Part shown: positions 38,171 to 49,655 of the stretch, piece by piece
How positions within the stretch are numbered: position 1 is the first letter of the stretch
How the letters are laid out: each line of letters opens with the position of its first letter
DNA from: Takashimella koratensis
Taxonomy: Eukaryota; Basidiomycota; Tremellomycetes; Trichosporonales; Tetragoniomycetaceae
Reading direction: 5' to 3'
Length of the DNA stretch: 64,000 nucleotides
NCBI GenBank assembly: GCA_003116875.1
Contig: BCKT01000005.1
Coordinates: 930,001-994,000 of the forward strand
Position numbers and translations under genes: made by a program
Notes under the pieces: model-generated
The model's database searches: none
The model's input: only the letters and a program-made list of their open reading frames with translations
Told to the model about the DNA's origin: nothing

Positions 38171-38800
38171 GATGGGTGGTCAATGAAGGGTACGCCGCAG
38201 GGAGCGGCGACTGAATGATGATCGATCGATGTTTTGCGTTCCAGTGATGGCGGTGTTAATCGACGTGGTGCGCTCGGACCGTCGCTGATGTCCGATGACA
38301 CGGAATGAGTGAGTGGCGACGAAAGGGAAATGGACTGAGTGGATATCAAGAGCGAGTGGGTTGATGAATGCGATGTATGCGAAACGGCCTGAGTCGTCTG
38401 TCGTCTGTTGTCGTCTATAGTGTAGTGTGTAAAGTATGCAAGATGATACCTGTTGGCTTGGATATATCCTGAGTCAGAGAAAGAGAGACAACAGTCAACA
38501 GTCAACAGTCGCGCGAGCTGACTGATGCCCACTCTTTCTCGCTCTTTCCACTCGTCATAAAGGATCGTCATTAGCCTGGATAACCCCCGGCATTAGGAAT
38601 GACAGCGCAGTGATTAGAGTTTGGTGAAGGTCGATGCGGATTTGTAATTGTTGACGATTTACTCGTGCTTGTCCCCGCCTAAGCTTGGATACGTGTACCG
38701 CTTCCGATAATCTTGAACGGGACGAAAAAAAGTCGGGAATCACAAACTTGGACTTTCAAGATCATCACCTATCACCTAGCTTGACCTACCTACAGTCACC

Positions 38801-40111
38801 ATGTCCCTCCTTGTCCCTGGTCTTCGCTACTCCGCCTCACAGGCTCTCACATCCTGTACCCGGACACTTCCAGTATCCGCCCGCAGCTTCGTCACTTCAT
38901 CCTCCACCTCCAACTCGGGCTCGAGCTCGAGCTCACGGCCGTCTCCTCCCCCCGCCTCGTTACAATCGGGCACTGTCCAGTCCGCGGATGAGGAGATCGC
39001 CGCCAGGGCTCAGATGAGCCGAATGGCGATGGGTGGGATGGACATGTCTAGCATGCCCACCCCTAACTTTGGTGAGCTTAGCATGGAAGTGGTGGATGAC
39101 CAGCTCTCGATTGCCAACTCCTCGTCAACCTCCCATGCCTTTGACAGTTTTTTTTGGGATTTGTCTCGAAGACATGTGCTGAGACCCACTTCTAGAACCT
39201 ATCGTGGATCCTATGTTTAGCCCCCGGTATCTCTTCCGAGCAGGTCTTTGGGGATACATCGTTGACGCAACGAAACGATACTTGGCGACGTGGCAATAGT
39301 ACGTCTCTCCCTTCTCTCTTCTCTTCCTCGGTTCCAGTTCTGAGATACTTTCGCAACGCTCTATCACTGTTGGTATCTGACTGACTCGGGCAGCACCAAC
39401 GCCATGATGGGAACACACCAACTCGTATCTACCGGTAAACGGTACACATGGCGGACAGCGGCTACTCCCCCGCGATGGAGGTTGAAACCCCTCCTCTCCG
39501 AGTTTCAAGAGATGTACGAGGCTTATAACGCCGCGACGGCTGCGTGAGTCTCTCTCCGTTCACTTCCCTCTTCTCTCTTATCTTTCCACTTTTGTCCCTC
39601 TCTCCCTCACTACTGTTTTACTTAGGATTCACAGCTAACCTAGGTATCGTAGGCGAGACCTCTCTACCCTTCGGTCAATCTCTAAATCTGTCGCTCTCAA
39701 CGCCGGCAAGACAGTCGCCACTGCCAAAGACGGTAGCGTGATGAAGTGGGAGTGCCTGAGTAAGAAGACGCCTTACCTTCTCTCGGCAAGGGTGGGGCAG
39801 TTGGACATGTTGGGGAAAGTCCATGCGGCGCAGTTGGCCGTTCGTTTTGATTCGGAGCAAGTAAGTCTTCTTCTCCCTTCGGCCTCCACACGCATCTTCC
39901 CGCTTTGAACAAGAAACGCAGGACCTCTGGGGTAAAAAAACGCTGCTGACTCAAAAAGCTACTCACGATTACTCGCGGCCGTAAAGTTATCAAGAAACAA
40001 CAACGCGTCGTGGAGAATTACATGTTTGAGCGAGTCGTACCGAGTAGTCAACCGTGGATGATCAAGGGGAAGTACGAGCCCGAGCTTCCTGATTTCTGCA
40101 AGGAGCAATAG
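38801..40111 (+). CDS. Mitochondrial ribosomal protein mL45/Mba1-like
   Basis: Probable component or receptor of the mitochondrial large ribosomal subunit at the inner membrane. The ATG at 38801 follows CACC. The first 30 or so residues are Ser/Arg/Leu-rich without acids (MSLLVPGLRYSASQ), a likely presequence, followed by a Ser-rich stretch. After an intron comes YLFRAGLWGYIVDATKRYL, then LVSTGKRYTWRT, a helical segment and a beta-rich C-terminal domain (KTPYLLSARVGQLDML, AQLAVRFDSEQ, PWMIKGKYEPELPDF). This layout fits the Tim44-like domain of mL45/Mba1. Several introns are short; the last is just before the RGRKVIKKQQRVV region. Stop TAG at 40109-40111. It converges on the gene ending at 40307. 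The assignment is by pattern memory only. Confidence 0.6.
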
Positions 40112-40306
40112 ACGAGGACGACGTGTTGGCTAGAATTGGGCCACCTCATCGTTCGACGTCGTTCAACATGGTCTTCACATCTTCTAGGTCTATAAACACT
40201 CTATAAACATACTTGTTCGAAATCCTTCACGCTTCGATTTACTTCACGACATCCTCAACCTGGAACAACCTCTCACTCTTCCCGCTTCCCTGTCTCCTAA
40301 CCCCCT

Positions 40307-41620
40307 CTAGTCGTAGTTGTCCACCTTGGTTCCGAGGCCCAACCTCTCAGCCTCGGCGAGGACGAGGTTTGTGATTGCGACATCTTGCAGTCCGATTCCG
40401 ACCTAATTCATTCCGGGCCCAGTGTCAGTTTATCATCGCATCAGCAAAGTCACTTCTCTGCCAGCATGCAGTTTCTGCCCCTCACTACCTTCACCTTCAC
40501 TTGCGCTCGTGCTTGCACAAATCTTCCGTCTCCTGTAGCCCACCTTTACTCACACTTTTGAATATTGTGACGTCTCCAGTCTTGACCATCTTGCCTGTCC
40601 TCAACACCTCACCCAACTCTTGCATTCTTTCCTCACCCAGCCCTTTCAACTCGCCCGCTTCCTTCCCGCACGCTTCTTTACTATCCACCACCACCGTCCC
40701 TGCTCTCTTCACCATCTCTTCATCCACCTCTCGCATACTCGGGGTATACGATCCAACCAATACCAAGTGCGTTCCTGGTTTGACGTATTTTGAATCAAAG
40801 AGGGGTCGAGTCGACGGTGTGAGGGTGAGAATCACGTCGGCCCTCTCAAGTGTCGAAGGGAGATCGAATCCGGGGTCAGAAGAGGAGAAGAGAGAAACTT
40901 TGTCAGGGAAAGACGTGGATAAGGCGGTGAAGAGGGAAGTGGCTCGGGAGTTGAGTGACCGCACGATCAAGGTGCAGGAAGCGAGAGGGAAGAGGGAGAA
41001 GAAGAGACGTGCGTGGGCTTCGGCTTGGGCGCCGGAACCGAAGATGACGAGGTGGGAAGGGGAGACGCCGGCTGCTTGGACCGAGAGAGCGGAGCCTGGT
41101 GAAAGGTCAGCAATAGATCCTCGCCTACACATCTCCCACATCTCCTCCTTACATCTCCTCTCTAACCACCGCTCCCCTACCCTTGTCCCTCCAACCGTAG
41201 CTCATCCCTCTACCCAGGCATTATCTCATCCCGGACCCACTCACCAGCGGCATTCCTCAACGCCGTCAACTTCCTCGCATTCACAATCGCCTTGGCCCTC
41301 CCCGTTACCTCATCCATGACCACAGTCGTCGCTGGGAGTCCATCCGCCCCCGGTCCTTTCGGGACAGAGACGATCTTGCAAGCGGTTTGGTGGTTGACTC
41401 GAGAAGGCATGAAGAGCATGGTAGTATCTTCAGACTGGAGGGAGATGCGGACAGGTGCTTGGATGGAAGGTACCGAAGAGGGGTTGGAAGTGGTAGAGGA
41501 GTGGGAGGAAGAGTAAGAGATGAAAACTTCGGATTGGGATCGGAGGGCCAAGGAGGGGTCGAGAGTGGATAAGACCGAGTCCACGTCAGACCCGGAGAGG
41601 ACAAGTAGGAACCCGGGCAT
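40307..41620 (-). CDS. Ornithine cyclodeaminase/mu-crystallin family protein
   Basis: NAD(P)-dependent enzyme of the OCD/mu-crystallin fold, which includes ornithine cyclodeaminase, alanine dehydrogenase and ketimine reductase. ATG at 41620 (MPGFLLVLSG); stop TAG at 40307-40309. Three exons join in phase: one ending TALRNAAG, one opening SALSVQAAG, and a last one of VGIGLQDVAITN onward. The N-terminal substrate half contains MPSRVNHQTACKIVS, with the conserved Lys in ACKIV. The Rossmann motif is IFGSGAQAEAHARLF (G-S-G-x-Q). Later blocks are ERADVILTLT, VGSYTPSMREVD and the C-terminal GLQDVAITNLVLAEA. Length (about 355 residues) fits the family. The substrate cannot be told from sequence by eye. 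Confidence 0.85.
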
Positions 41621-42317
41621 GGTAGGTCGGTGATGCTGTGAATTGTGAGAATGAGAGGGTAGAAGAGGTTGAGAATTATGGTTGATGGTTGTAGGTTGGG
41701 CGGGGTTTCTACTAGCCGCTTGGCCGAGGCGCTGACAGGGCCCGCGGCTAAGGGTCCACACAGGTACGCGGTAAACCGATAAGCATCGATTCATGTCGGC
41801 CAGTCTTCAGTCGGATGGACAGTGGTAGGATAGGAGCGAGTATGAGAGATGGTGCAATGCTTAAGGCGATATTGTGGAGGAGACGGCTGGAGATGTGTTA
41901 GTGTTGCTATCGAGTATACCAAGAGTGCTAGGCGCAGGCTAGGAGACCAAGAACCAGAGCCAAGATCAGACAAAAGACAATTGATTCATTCGACATTTGA
42001 CATTCGTTCTTCCTTACATTCTCTCATTCTGTCACCGGTCTTCTGTTCTCTCTGTATCACACATAGCCAAGTATTCTCTTGTCAAATGGTATGTCGTATC
42101 TGACCGACGCAGTAACCTATCAACCTCGCAACTCTTCACACCTTAGACAACGACATAGCAGCCTTTACCCCTCGAATTGAAACTCACTGCACAGACTCCC
42201 TCACCGAACCTGCCGTCTCCCTTCTGTCTTCCTCGTCATCTGTCAAGTAGATAAACACAATCTTGCGCTTGAATCGAGCGATGAGCCGACTCATCGACGT
42301 TGGTCGAGACTCGAAAC
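41621..42317. other. Intergenic, no recognised gene
   Basis: It lies between the start of the cyclodeaminase-like gene and the end of the BTB gene, both on the minus strand. It should hold the promoter of the former. No clear TATA box is seen. A GC-rich imperfect inverted repeat (AGCCGC ... GCGGCT) occurs at about 41714-41750. Confidence 0.45.
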
Positions 42318-43447
42318 CTACTCGACCGGCTGGAACTTTTCAGCGATGATCTTCCAGTCGAGTTCGGGGTGGTCGTCGTGCTCAACGATGTGCGAGTGCG
42401 GGTGAGCGTGCTTGTGGTGCTCGTGGGCGTGTGAGTGAGTGTGGGCCTGCTCGTGAGTGGCCGAGCCGTTGGCGTGCCCGTCAGTCGCCTTGGTGATGAT
42501 CCCGTTCCCGATGTGGGTGCCGGCGGGTGCGACTCCGTTCCCGATGTGAGTTCCGGCAGCGGTGTGTGCGTGACCGTTGGTACCATTGGCCGGGTGGACC
42601 TCTTCGACCGGCTCGACGTGCTTGTTTCCCTTTGCCTCGGCGAGGTAAATCGCCGCCTTGTACAGACCGAGAAGGTAAGGAAGTGACACGCCCTTTGCTT
42701 GTTCGGGGGTAAGGCAAGTGATATCTTTGATTCTCGGTGCGTCCTTCTTCCTCGGGTCGTGCATCGACTTGAGCGCCGATCGGGCGAGGGGTAGGTTGTG
42801 TCGCTGACTCGCGATCTCGAAGAGGTTCCAAGGGTTTCGCGTGACCGCTTCGTGCATCGCGAACAAGGCGCGCTCGGCGACCCCGGGGGAACCAAAGTGG
42901 TCGCAGAGAGCGAAGAGGGGAGCGTGTAGAGTGTGCACGAGAGATGGGGGCATGGTCTTCAAATGCATAAGGTCGAGGTAGAGCTTGATCACCGAGGACT
43001 TGAAAGGGAGGTGGAATTCATGCTCGTCCCGGTGAGCGCGGAGGTAGGTGCTGTGAGGTTTAGCAGGGTGAGGGTTACTGTAAGGAGGAGACTTGGGTAT
43101 GGGGTAGAGGCGAGGGTGGGCGAGTGAGAGGGTGGGGTGAGAGAAGGCGTGGTTACAGTCGGGAGCTGTGGGTAAGGTGAAGGAGGCACTTGCGAAGATG
43201 GAGGGGTGGGGTGGGGGAAGGGAAGGGGAACGATACGCAGACCAAAGAACCAGATCCAGGTCTTGACTCACCTGTGCGCGAGGAGAAAGTACGAATGTAC
43301 CCTGAACGCCCTCCCATCCGAGGAGTACAGAACCACGTCCGCTTCCGGGTCGATGTACGTCTTGATCTCACCTCCCGAGGTCGCGACGCTAGGGACGCTG
43401 GTCGGGGAGGGAGGAAGGGGAGCAGAAGGGACGGCGACGGCTGCCAT
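42318..43447 (-). CDS. BTB/POZ domain protein with histidine-rich tail
   Basis: Two exons. Exon 1 starts at ATG 43447 (MAAVAVPSAPL) and carries the BTB opening, DVVLYSSDGRAFRVHSYFLL. A ~210-nt intron joins to STYLRAHRDE in phase. The BTB fold continues with LPFKSSVIKLYLDLM and the helical part with PLFALCDHFGSPGVAERALF. The tail contains two copies of AGTHIGNG and then a dense His stretch (HTHSHAHEHHKHAHPHSH), ending at stop 42318. The His block looks able to bind metal, which is inference. The frame is open upstream of 43447 without an ATG, so an upstream exon is possible. A TATA box at 43839-43844 fits this gene. BTB proteins often act as cullin-3 adaptors or transcription partners; nothing here selects one. 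Confidence 0.72.
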
Positions 43448-43821
43448 CGCGTCTGAGGTGGGCTCAGGTGGTGCGGAATGGGTTGATGGGGGCTGAGTGG
43501 GGGCGGATTGTGAAGCGGTGGTAGGTGTATGTGTGGGAAGAGTGGGCGTGGGTAGCGTAGGTGTGGGTAGAGAGTGGAGAACGGGTCGAGTGGTGTCCAA
43601 GAGAGTGGTAGGGTCAATAAGAGGCCAAGGCGATGGAGGAGGAAGCCGGTACGAAGGGGGATAAGTGTGAGACTGGGTGGATATCGTGGCAGTATAGAGC
43701 GTGGAGGAATGGCGGACTTGGATAGAACGGTGGACTTGGAAGTGGTGAACTTGTGAACTTGTAGAGAGAGAATGGGGAACACGTTGTCAAGATGGGGAGC
43801 TCGTCTTGACCCCAATCCCAA

Positions 43822-43838
43822 TGGGGGGGGGGGGGGGG
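43822..43838 (+). repeat. Homopolymer of 17 G
   Basis: An uninterrupted G17 on the plus strand (C17 on the minus strand) sits immediately downstream of the BTB gene's TATA box. It is able in principle to form a G-quadruplex. The exact length is prone to sequencing error. Confidence 0.85.
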
Positions 43839-43844
43839 TTTATA
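43839..43844 (-). promoter_or_regulatory. TATA box of the BTB gene
   Basis: Reads TATAAA on the minus strand within GACATATAAACCCC, about 390 bases before the assigned ATG. The leader would begin in or just after the C17 tract. Confidence 0.5.
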
Positions 43845-44040
43845 TGTCTTCCCAAGACAGGACGAGGTGAGGCGGGCCGTTGAGTCGACCAGATCTAGTC
43901 AGCTGCATGTCTTCGCCGACGAAACGAACAAAAGACACTCGGCGCAAGGCGGAGCAAGGTTGTCGTTGGCCCCCGCAATCTCAATGTCGACATGAGATTT
44001 GGCGCCGATGTTGCGCGGTTCTAAGACATCTTGTCCGTTG

Positions 44041-44070
44041 TCTTGATGTGTCTTGATGTGTCTTGATGTG
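44041..44070 (+). repeat. Three tandem copies of TCTTGATGTG
   Basis: Three exact 10-bp units end to end, followed by TCTCG. The preceding bases (TCTTGTCCGTTG) look like a decayed copy. Confidence 0.85.
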
Positions 44071-44371
44071 TCTCGAATCAATCAAGTCTCCACTTCCCAC
44101 TCACCATCAACACTCGTCTCCACACCACCATGGTCTTCTCCGCCTTGCCTCATACACTCCACAGGTCGTCGTACCATGTGCACCACGTTGAGCCTCTCAG
44201 TCGCCGAGACATCATACACCGCCAACCTCGGTGATGCGCCCATCTTTAGCCTGGGCGACATCCACTCCATATCAACCTTGATGTTAGATGACTCAGGTAC
44301 AAGATGTCTTGACCTGTCCGCACCCCTGCCCTGGTCACTCCTTGTCCCCTCCCTGTCGCCCTGCCATCCTA

Positions 44372-44387
44372 CCCCCCCCCCCCCCCC
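44372..44387 (+). repeat. Homopolymer of 16 C
   Basis: An uninterrupted C16 on the plus strand lies 533 bases from the G17 tract at 43822. Together the two tracts form an inverted homopolymer pair. Confidence 0.85.
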
Positions 44388-45651
44388 TGACCTGCCTTTG
44401 GCGCAAATCGTTCATGCTTCTTTCCCAACAAGCTCATCAACCTTGTCTGCGTGCCCCACCTTGGCATGTGCGCATTCCACACTGCGCGTGGCGTGACAGA
44501 GTGGCGTGGACCTAAGACATTCCTTTGTTCCTGTGTCATCTATTTCACGACTCGAGGGAGGGCGCAAAGACCGACCATCGGACAGTGGAGAGGGGGGAAC
44601 GGAAAGAGGTGACGGAGAATCCAAAACATACACAAGTCGACGACATGCCCTTTTCCTGAGTAGGGCACGATGTCGGGCCGGCTAGACGGCATGAGTACGC
44701 AAAGACCAACGGATACACAGACCCACGGACACGAGGATGAGGGAGGACAAAGGGTAGCGCAAGTTGGGGATGAAACATATTGCGACGATCTGTGGAGGGG
44801 CGTGGTGAGTGCCCGAAAGGACGTTCCGGGTAAAGTATCGCCGAAAGGACAATCATGTGTGTGGTTAATATCAGAGACTGACGCCGGTGCAGGGTCAGAT
44901 TGAAGGAGAGAAAGGAAGAGAGATCTGGGAGTGCGACCGTGTGTAGGGCCGTAAGTGTTTCCTCGGGGACAATGGTCGCATGACATGGTGTGGTGGCCCT
45001 TTTCCTCGGGTGAGCCGACCGTTTGACCGGCTTTTCAGGCGAGTCGCGTGACCAATGTGAGGAAAGGAGCAAAGTGATGAGACAAGACTGCATGAACAAA
45101 GAGCGGGTAAGAAGGGGCGAGGAAATTCGCGAACGGACAAGAGGTAAGGAAGAGCAGAAGCAATTTGGATGTCTAGCAAAAAGAGACAGGTGGGCGCTGG
45201 AATGCGAAGGAATGGATGGCTCGAGTCGAGGATCGCCTACAAAAAGCGGAAGGCGGCAAGAGAATGACCGGTAAAAGACGACGACTTAAAATACGATGAT
45301 GAGCAAGGAATGACGGGAGAGAGGCGAAGTGGATAACTGGAGGAATGCACAAATGAACGTGGCGGAACGGGACGGAGTGCACAAAACGCTCGAAGCGGAT
45401 GCAACGGACGATGTCGGCGTGGACAAGGACACGACTGCTATGAGAGTGAGGCGGATGAGGGGCGCGAAGTGAGATATGAGACGTGGGTTGTGGAAATAAC
45501 ATACGATATCGGGAAGAAAAACGAGTCAGGAGAGTGAAGTCCCACCGGTCCAACGTAAAAATGCAAATAGATTTATCGACGAGCAATCCGTTGTAGTCTT
45601 GATGTAGACAGATGCGGCAAGTTTGATGCGAGGAACGAGACAATCGATGAG

Positions 45652-46661
45652 TCAACGCCAAGGGGGGAACATTGAATTCCAATCTGTCGACTCATCTGAA
45701 GACGAAGTACCGTCGCTCTCGCGAGCGTTTCCTTCAGGCATCAGCTCCGATGGCTGAGACCGGGCTTCAAGCGGTAGCTGTGCAGGTAGCGCTTGGAGCT
45801 CAACAGAAGTCTGCTGAGTATCCGCGGATTGGGTTTCGACAGGCACCATATCGTATGACGACGCATCCGTGTACGGTGAGGCAGAATGGAAGGGTGGTTC
45901 GTCTTCATCCGGCTGACTTTGAACAGGGGTCCCGGCGGATCGAGGAGTGTAGGGAGCGAACCGCGCATTTGGGGGGTTTCGGGCAAGGGAAGAGCTTCGA
46001 GAGGGACGAGCGTTGGAGATCGATGGACGAAGGAGTGGCGCACCCCGGGATGACCTGGACCGGACACGGGATGTGTCCTGAGCAACGGCTTGTGTTTCGC
46101 TTTCGGTATTTCGGGCCCTGTGGGTCTCATTGAGTAGCCTTGGCACCGCTTCCTGGACTGCCTCGGCGTGTCCAGCCCGGAAAGATAACAAGCAGAGTCG
46201 TGCATCCGCTGAGAGCGAGTTCTCCCCCGTGACAGAGGAGGAGCAAAACCAGAACAGTTTGCCAGGATCGGTGTGCAGCACCAGTGTACGGTAGTTTTTC
46301 AGCACATCCTCAACCGTCATTGCAAGGTAGTTGAACTGCTCGACCTGAGTTGTGCTGATGGCATTGAGGAGGGAGTGGTCGTGGTACGAGGAAACGAAGT
46401 AGACGTCTCCCATTTTTGTGCTGAACATTGTGAGCGAAAGGTTGGGAGGGAATGGGCACGGGATTGGATATAGACTTCCCATCAGCATCTGGAAGCCTTC
46501 GTATGTGTGAACGGCCAATGTGTCATCAGTCAGACCGACATTCTGTGGGCGAAACAGTCGCTAGAGTAGTCTCCGAATTCGTGCTCGGTAGAGTTGAAAA
46601 GTGGAAAGACATGCGCCTCAGTAATTGGCCAATCAGGACGAAGTGGCTGATTGTGATCCAT
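45652..46661 (-). CDS. Family P1 member 1, unknown function
   Basis: Two exons. ATG at 46661 opens MDHNQPLRPDWPITEAH. A 68-nt intron (46610-46543; donor GTCTTTCC, acceptor CCCACAG) joins in phase to NVGLTDDTLAV. This join is supported because it brings GLT into line with the paralogue at 47496-48268. Shared positions with that paralogue, in order: GLT, a GF pair, FPP, ST, GD-x-YFV, EQ, and a D-x-L-x-N-x-RTL block. A Ser/Arg/Pro-rich, poorly structured C-terminal half follows, ending WNSMFPPWR. The shared core is about 90 residues. No domain is recognised, and there is no signal peptide or membrane segment. The gene lies in an all-minus array of small unrecognised genes. Confidence 0.6.
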
Positions 46662-47495
46662 GGTACAAGAATGGCAGGGAGCAAAAAAAAAATGGGTGTG
46701 CAAAGAGATGAGATGGGGAACCGTGTGGGCGTCGGATGAGTGGAGAGGAAATGGGAAGTGCGTGGTAGCAAGTAGGAGTGAGGGAGTCGATATTCTATAG
46801 CTTTAAATACCTGAATTGAAGCCTTCGACTCACGCCTGGGTGGAAAGCACGCGACACTTGACCAAAGGTGCGGAATTTCCAAAACCTCGCTTATTCTTTC
46901 GTCGGCCAAGGACAAAGCCAAGACCTCTGAAGCGACTCAAAGGATGAAAGATCTTGGCTCACTTTTCCCCTCGGCCGGGTCTTGTCACTATCACTATAGG
47001 GAACTCAGATCTAGCTCAAACCTTTCTACTGTCGTCTGGGGAAAGCCACTTTAAAAGCTAGATAGTTGCGGCTATCCATCCTACCTGTATTTTCTACTTG
47101 CCCACGCTTTCGAGCCCAGTTCTTCAGTCGCCACTACATTACGCTAACTCACGTTCTAAAGCTCTCGAGAAGAGGTGACGAGGTAGTTACGCAAAGATTG
47201 CTTGCGGCAGGCCCCAGCTTGACCATCCTATTTATTTGCTGCACGTGGCTTTGGGAAAGGCTGGATAGAATCTACCTCAACAAAGGTGAATGTTAGCTGG
47301 AGTTCATCTGCCCCTCTCCCCCCTTCGTCTTCCCTCGTTCCTACAACAACCGCACGCCACTATCTTGCAGGTTTCGATTTGCCGGCAGCCCAGAACGGAA
47401 CCCCCTCAAATTGTGTGAATGTAATTGTAGAGGCAGATAATACGTCGAGAGTACGGAACGCTCAAGGAGGACTGTACAGAGGCAACGAGTGCTAT
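46662..47495. other. Intergenic between the two P1 genes
   Basis: Should carry the promoter of P1 member 1. It contains an A9 tract near 46683 and short frames only. Nothing else is seen. Confidence 0.4.
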
Positions 47496-48268
47496 CTATT
47501 CCTCTTCTTCTTCCTCCTCCAGAGCCTCCAGCTCGTGTTCGTCCTCGGCCCATTCATCCTCCATAGGAACCTCGGGTTCGGTTGCCCTTCTCATCAGACG
47601 GGCTCGGGCAGCTGTTTGGCCCGGCAGGATAAGCTCCGGCATCGAGGATTGGAACGACTCCAAGGCACGTTGAGCACTCCTGGAATGAAGCCCGTCTCTT
47701 CCGCCGCCTGGGGGATGACACAGCTGTAGTAGCAGCTCGGGGGACGTAACTCTCGCAAGCGTTCTATGGTTGAGCAGAGCGTCGTCATCGGAGATAACAG
47801 TATGGTCAAGTTGCTCGATATCGGCGGAATTTTCGGCGACGGCGATGAAGTCGCTGTCCTCGGCGTAAACAAAATAAATGTCTCCCCAAACAGTACTCAG
47901 AGCAATGAGGTTCTGAAATGGAGGGAAGGTCATTCGTCCACCGGACGCGAGCCAAAGCCTGAACCCAGACTTCGTTTCAACTGGGGCCGAGAACCCTGTC
48001 AAGCCGATGGGCTCTTCCGACCAAGCCTTTGAGGGGCGTCGATTGGGGGGAAGCAAAACTTCAGTTTGCGTGGTTGACGTTTCTTCCTGATCCCAGGTGT
48101 CTGAGTCCACGGAGGACTGCGGTGTTGATACGTCTCCTTGTGACCAGGCGTCAGAATTTTCTGCGGACGAAGAATATTCTGTACTCGATGAGGGGGAGTT
48201 TCCGAGGAGCGAGAGGAGCGAGAAGATCGCGAAGCTGTTGCCTTTCCCTTCGGTTTGTGCTTCGACAT
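47496..48268 (-). CDS. Family P1 member 2, unknown function
   Basis: Proposed two exons. ATG at 48268 (MSKHKPKGKATASRSSRSSR) is followed by a 68-nt intron (48184-48117; donor GTACAG, acceptor CCGCAG), joining in phase to SSVDSDTWDQEETST. The second exon runs open to the stop at 47496. It carries the P1 core: IGLTGFSAPVE, SGFRLW, FPPFQNLIALST, GDIYFV, IEQLDH and NHRTLA. The tail is very acidic (EDEHELEALEEEEEEE). The donor is not a strong one. The second frame is also open further upstream but without ATG, so the first exon is less certain than the second. No function is proposed. Confidence 0.55.
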
Positions 48269-48777
48269 TTCCAGAAACAGACGACAATGCGAAAGCGAAC
48301 GGGTTTGTTGTGTTAACTGAGCGGGTCAGAACCTTCGGTCGGACTTTGCAAGAGACTGATAGGTGGTGTTGGAAAGCTAGAGGTGTTTGAAAGGCAGTTC
48401 ACTCTGTTAATTTGTTTTCTAGGGCTTCTCTATCGTGAGTGCGCAGAACAACACGTTCTTCTCCTTCCCTTTCCCTCCGTTCATTCGTCGACTTCCCTCT
48501 ATCCTTGCCGTCAAGTGGCGTGCCGAAATGTTCTGACTCAGGTCAACCTGAGAGGGGTAGTCGGAAGAAGGCATTGTATATTTGCCCTCTTTCGGCGGTC
48601 TTGATCATCAATGATCACCGGAGAGGGGGGAAAGCTTGATCAGTAAAAGAGAGAAAGAACAAAGGTCGTGATGTGTGGTGTTAGGTTTCTCACTTGATCT
48701 GGGGGATCCATCGCTCGACGCTCTACAGACTGCTATATATCCCTCTGTCACTCTCTCCTCAGCTCCCCCTGGCCGTG
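48269..48777. other. Intergenic, no recognised gene
   Basis: Short frames without motifs, between P1 member 2 and the first P2 copy. It should contain the promoter of P1 member 2. Confidence 0.4.
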
Positions 48778-49026
48778 TCACAGTCCCATGCTACCCCTGG
48801 TGGCGTTGGACCTGCGCCACCCCGCTCGGATCGCTCTCGTCACTCGAGGTACTTCGGTACTGCACAGATCGCCTCCGCAGTCCACAGCCGTAATACCTGA
48901 CATGTGCTTTGAACCGTTGGCGGTGGGGTTTGGAGGAAGATCGAACGGGTGGCAAAACTCGAATCTATATCCCTGTTCCCACAAGCCCCAGTCAATTTCA
49001 TGCAAATCGTATCTCCTGGGTGGCAT
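48778..49026 (-). CDS. Family P2 copy 1, short and possibly degenerate
   Basis: ATG at 49026 (MPPRRYDLHEID) opens an 82-codon frame to 48778. It shares with P2 copy 2 an aligned stretch: a G-[YF] pair, then EF, P-x-D, P and PT (here QGYRFEFCHPFDLPPNPT). After about residue 44 the similarity stops, and the ILxxGxYxxRIS block of the other copies is missing. An unrecognised intron or decay could explain this. Weak evidence for expression. Confidence 0.3.
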   Translation of the reverse strand: MPPRRYDLHEIDWGLWEQGYRFEFCHPFDLPPNPTANGSKHMSGITAVDCGGDLCSTEVPRVTRAIRAGWRRSNATRGSMGL

Positions 49027-49655
49027 TGCTGTGCGAAGAGATTGTAAGGAGCGAGGGGTGGGTGACGCGAAATTGCAGTAGGAAGTGGTTTTTGAAGGGC
49101 GCCTAAAGTTGAGAGCCGAAAGGTACTGAAAGTAAGAATGGGGAGGGGGCAAAGTCGGATTGTGTTTGTGGTCAATGGCGTAGGTGTAGCAGAGACTAGT
49201 GGGGGTGTGACTTCACTGTCAGTATGCGTCTTCCAGACACCAAGGCCCGCAACTCTTGTCGGACCCGAGCTGCTAGCAGCGGCGGGCCATGTTGATTATC
49301 AGAGAGGGAATGGCGTGGTCATTCAAACCGTCATGAAAAGAGGTGCGCACTGCAAGTATATGAGGGTGAACGTCTACATGTATGAAAAGTGTTTGAAGTA
49401 AACAAAGGACGGTGAGAGGATCAAACCCGGTAGCGAATAGAGGACTGAGAGGGCGAGGAGGAAGGCAAAAGTGGAGCGGGTACGAGGTGGAAAGCCCAGA
49501 AATATGTATTCGTCGGCCGAAGAGGAGGCGGCATTCTGAGGCTTGGCAATGACTTTGAGCCGGCATAAATCAACTGTTAACAAGTAGGGAAGGGAAGTAG
49601 TCAAAATGGGCGATAGTTGAGACTTTGTATGGAATTGGCGAAAGCTTGTCGGTGA
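49027..49655. other. Intergenic, no recognised gene
   Basis: Short frames only, between P2 copies 1 and 2. Confidence 0.4.

Larger units (their letters stand above)
43845..45651. other. Gene-poor region, no recognised gene
   Basis: Short open frames only, none with motifs. It holds three tandem copies of TCTTGATGTG (44041-44070), a Kozak-like CACCATGG at about 44127-44134 opening a frame of only 34 codons, and a C16 tract (44372-44387). Nothing supports a protein-coding gene. Confidence 0.5.

Noticed and set aside
41714..41750. tRNA-like GC-rich hairpin (AGCCGC...GCGGCT)
   Set aside because: No B box and no cloverleaf can be drawn; kept only as an inverted repeat.
44053..44496. Possible plus-strand gene starting at the CACCATGG near 44127
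   Set aside because: The ATG frame closes after 34 codons. The other frame has no ATG and crosses the C16 tract. No convincing splice sites or motifs.
47066..47296. 76-codon plus-strand open frame between the P1 genes
   Set aside because: Starts at a non-ATG codon and shows no motif, no paralogue in the window and no splice support.
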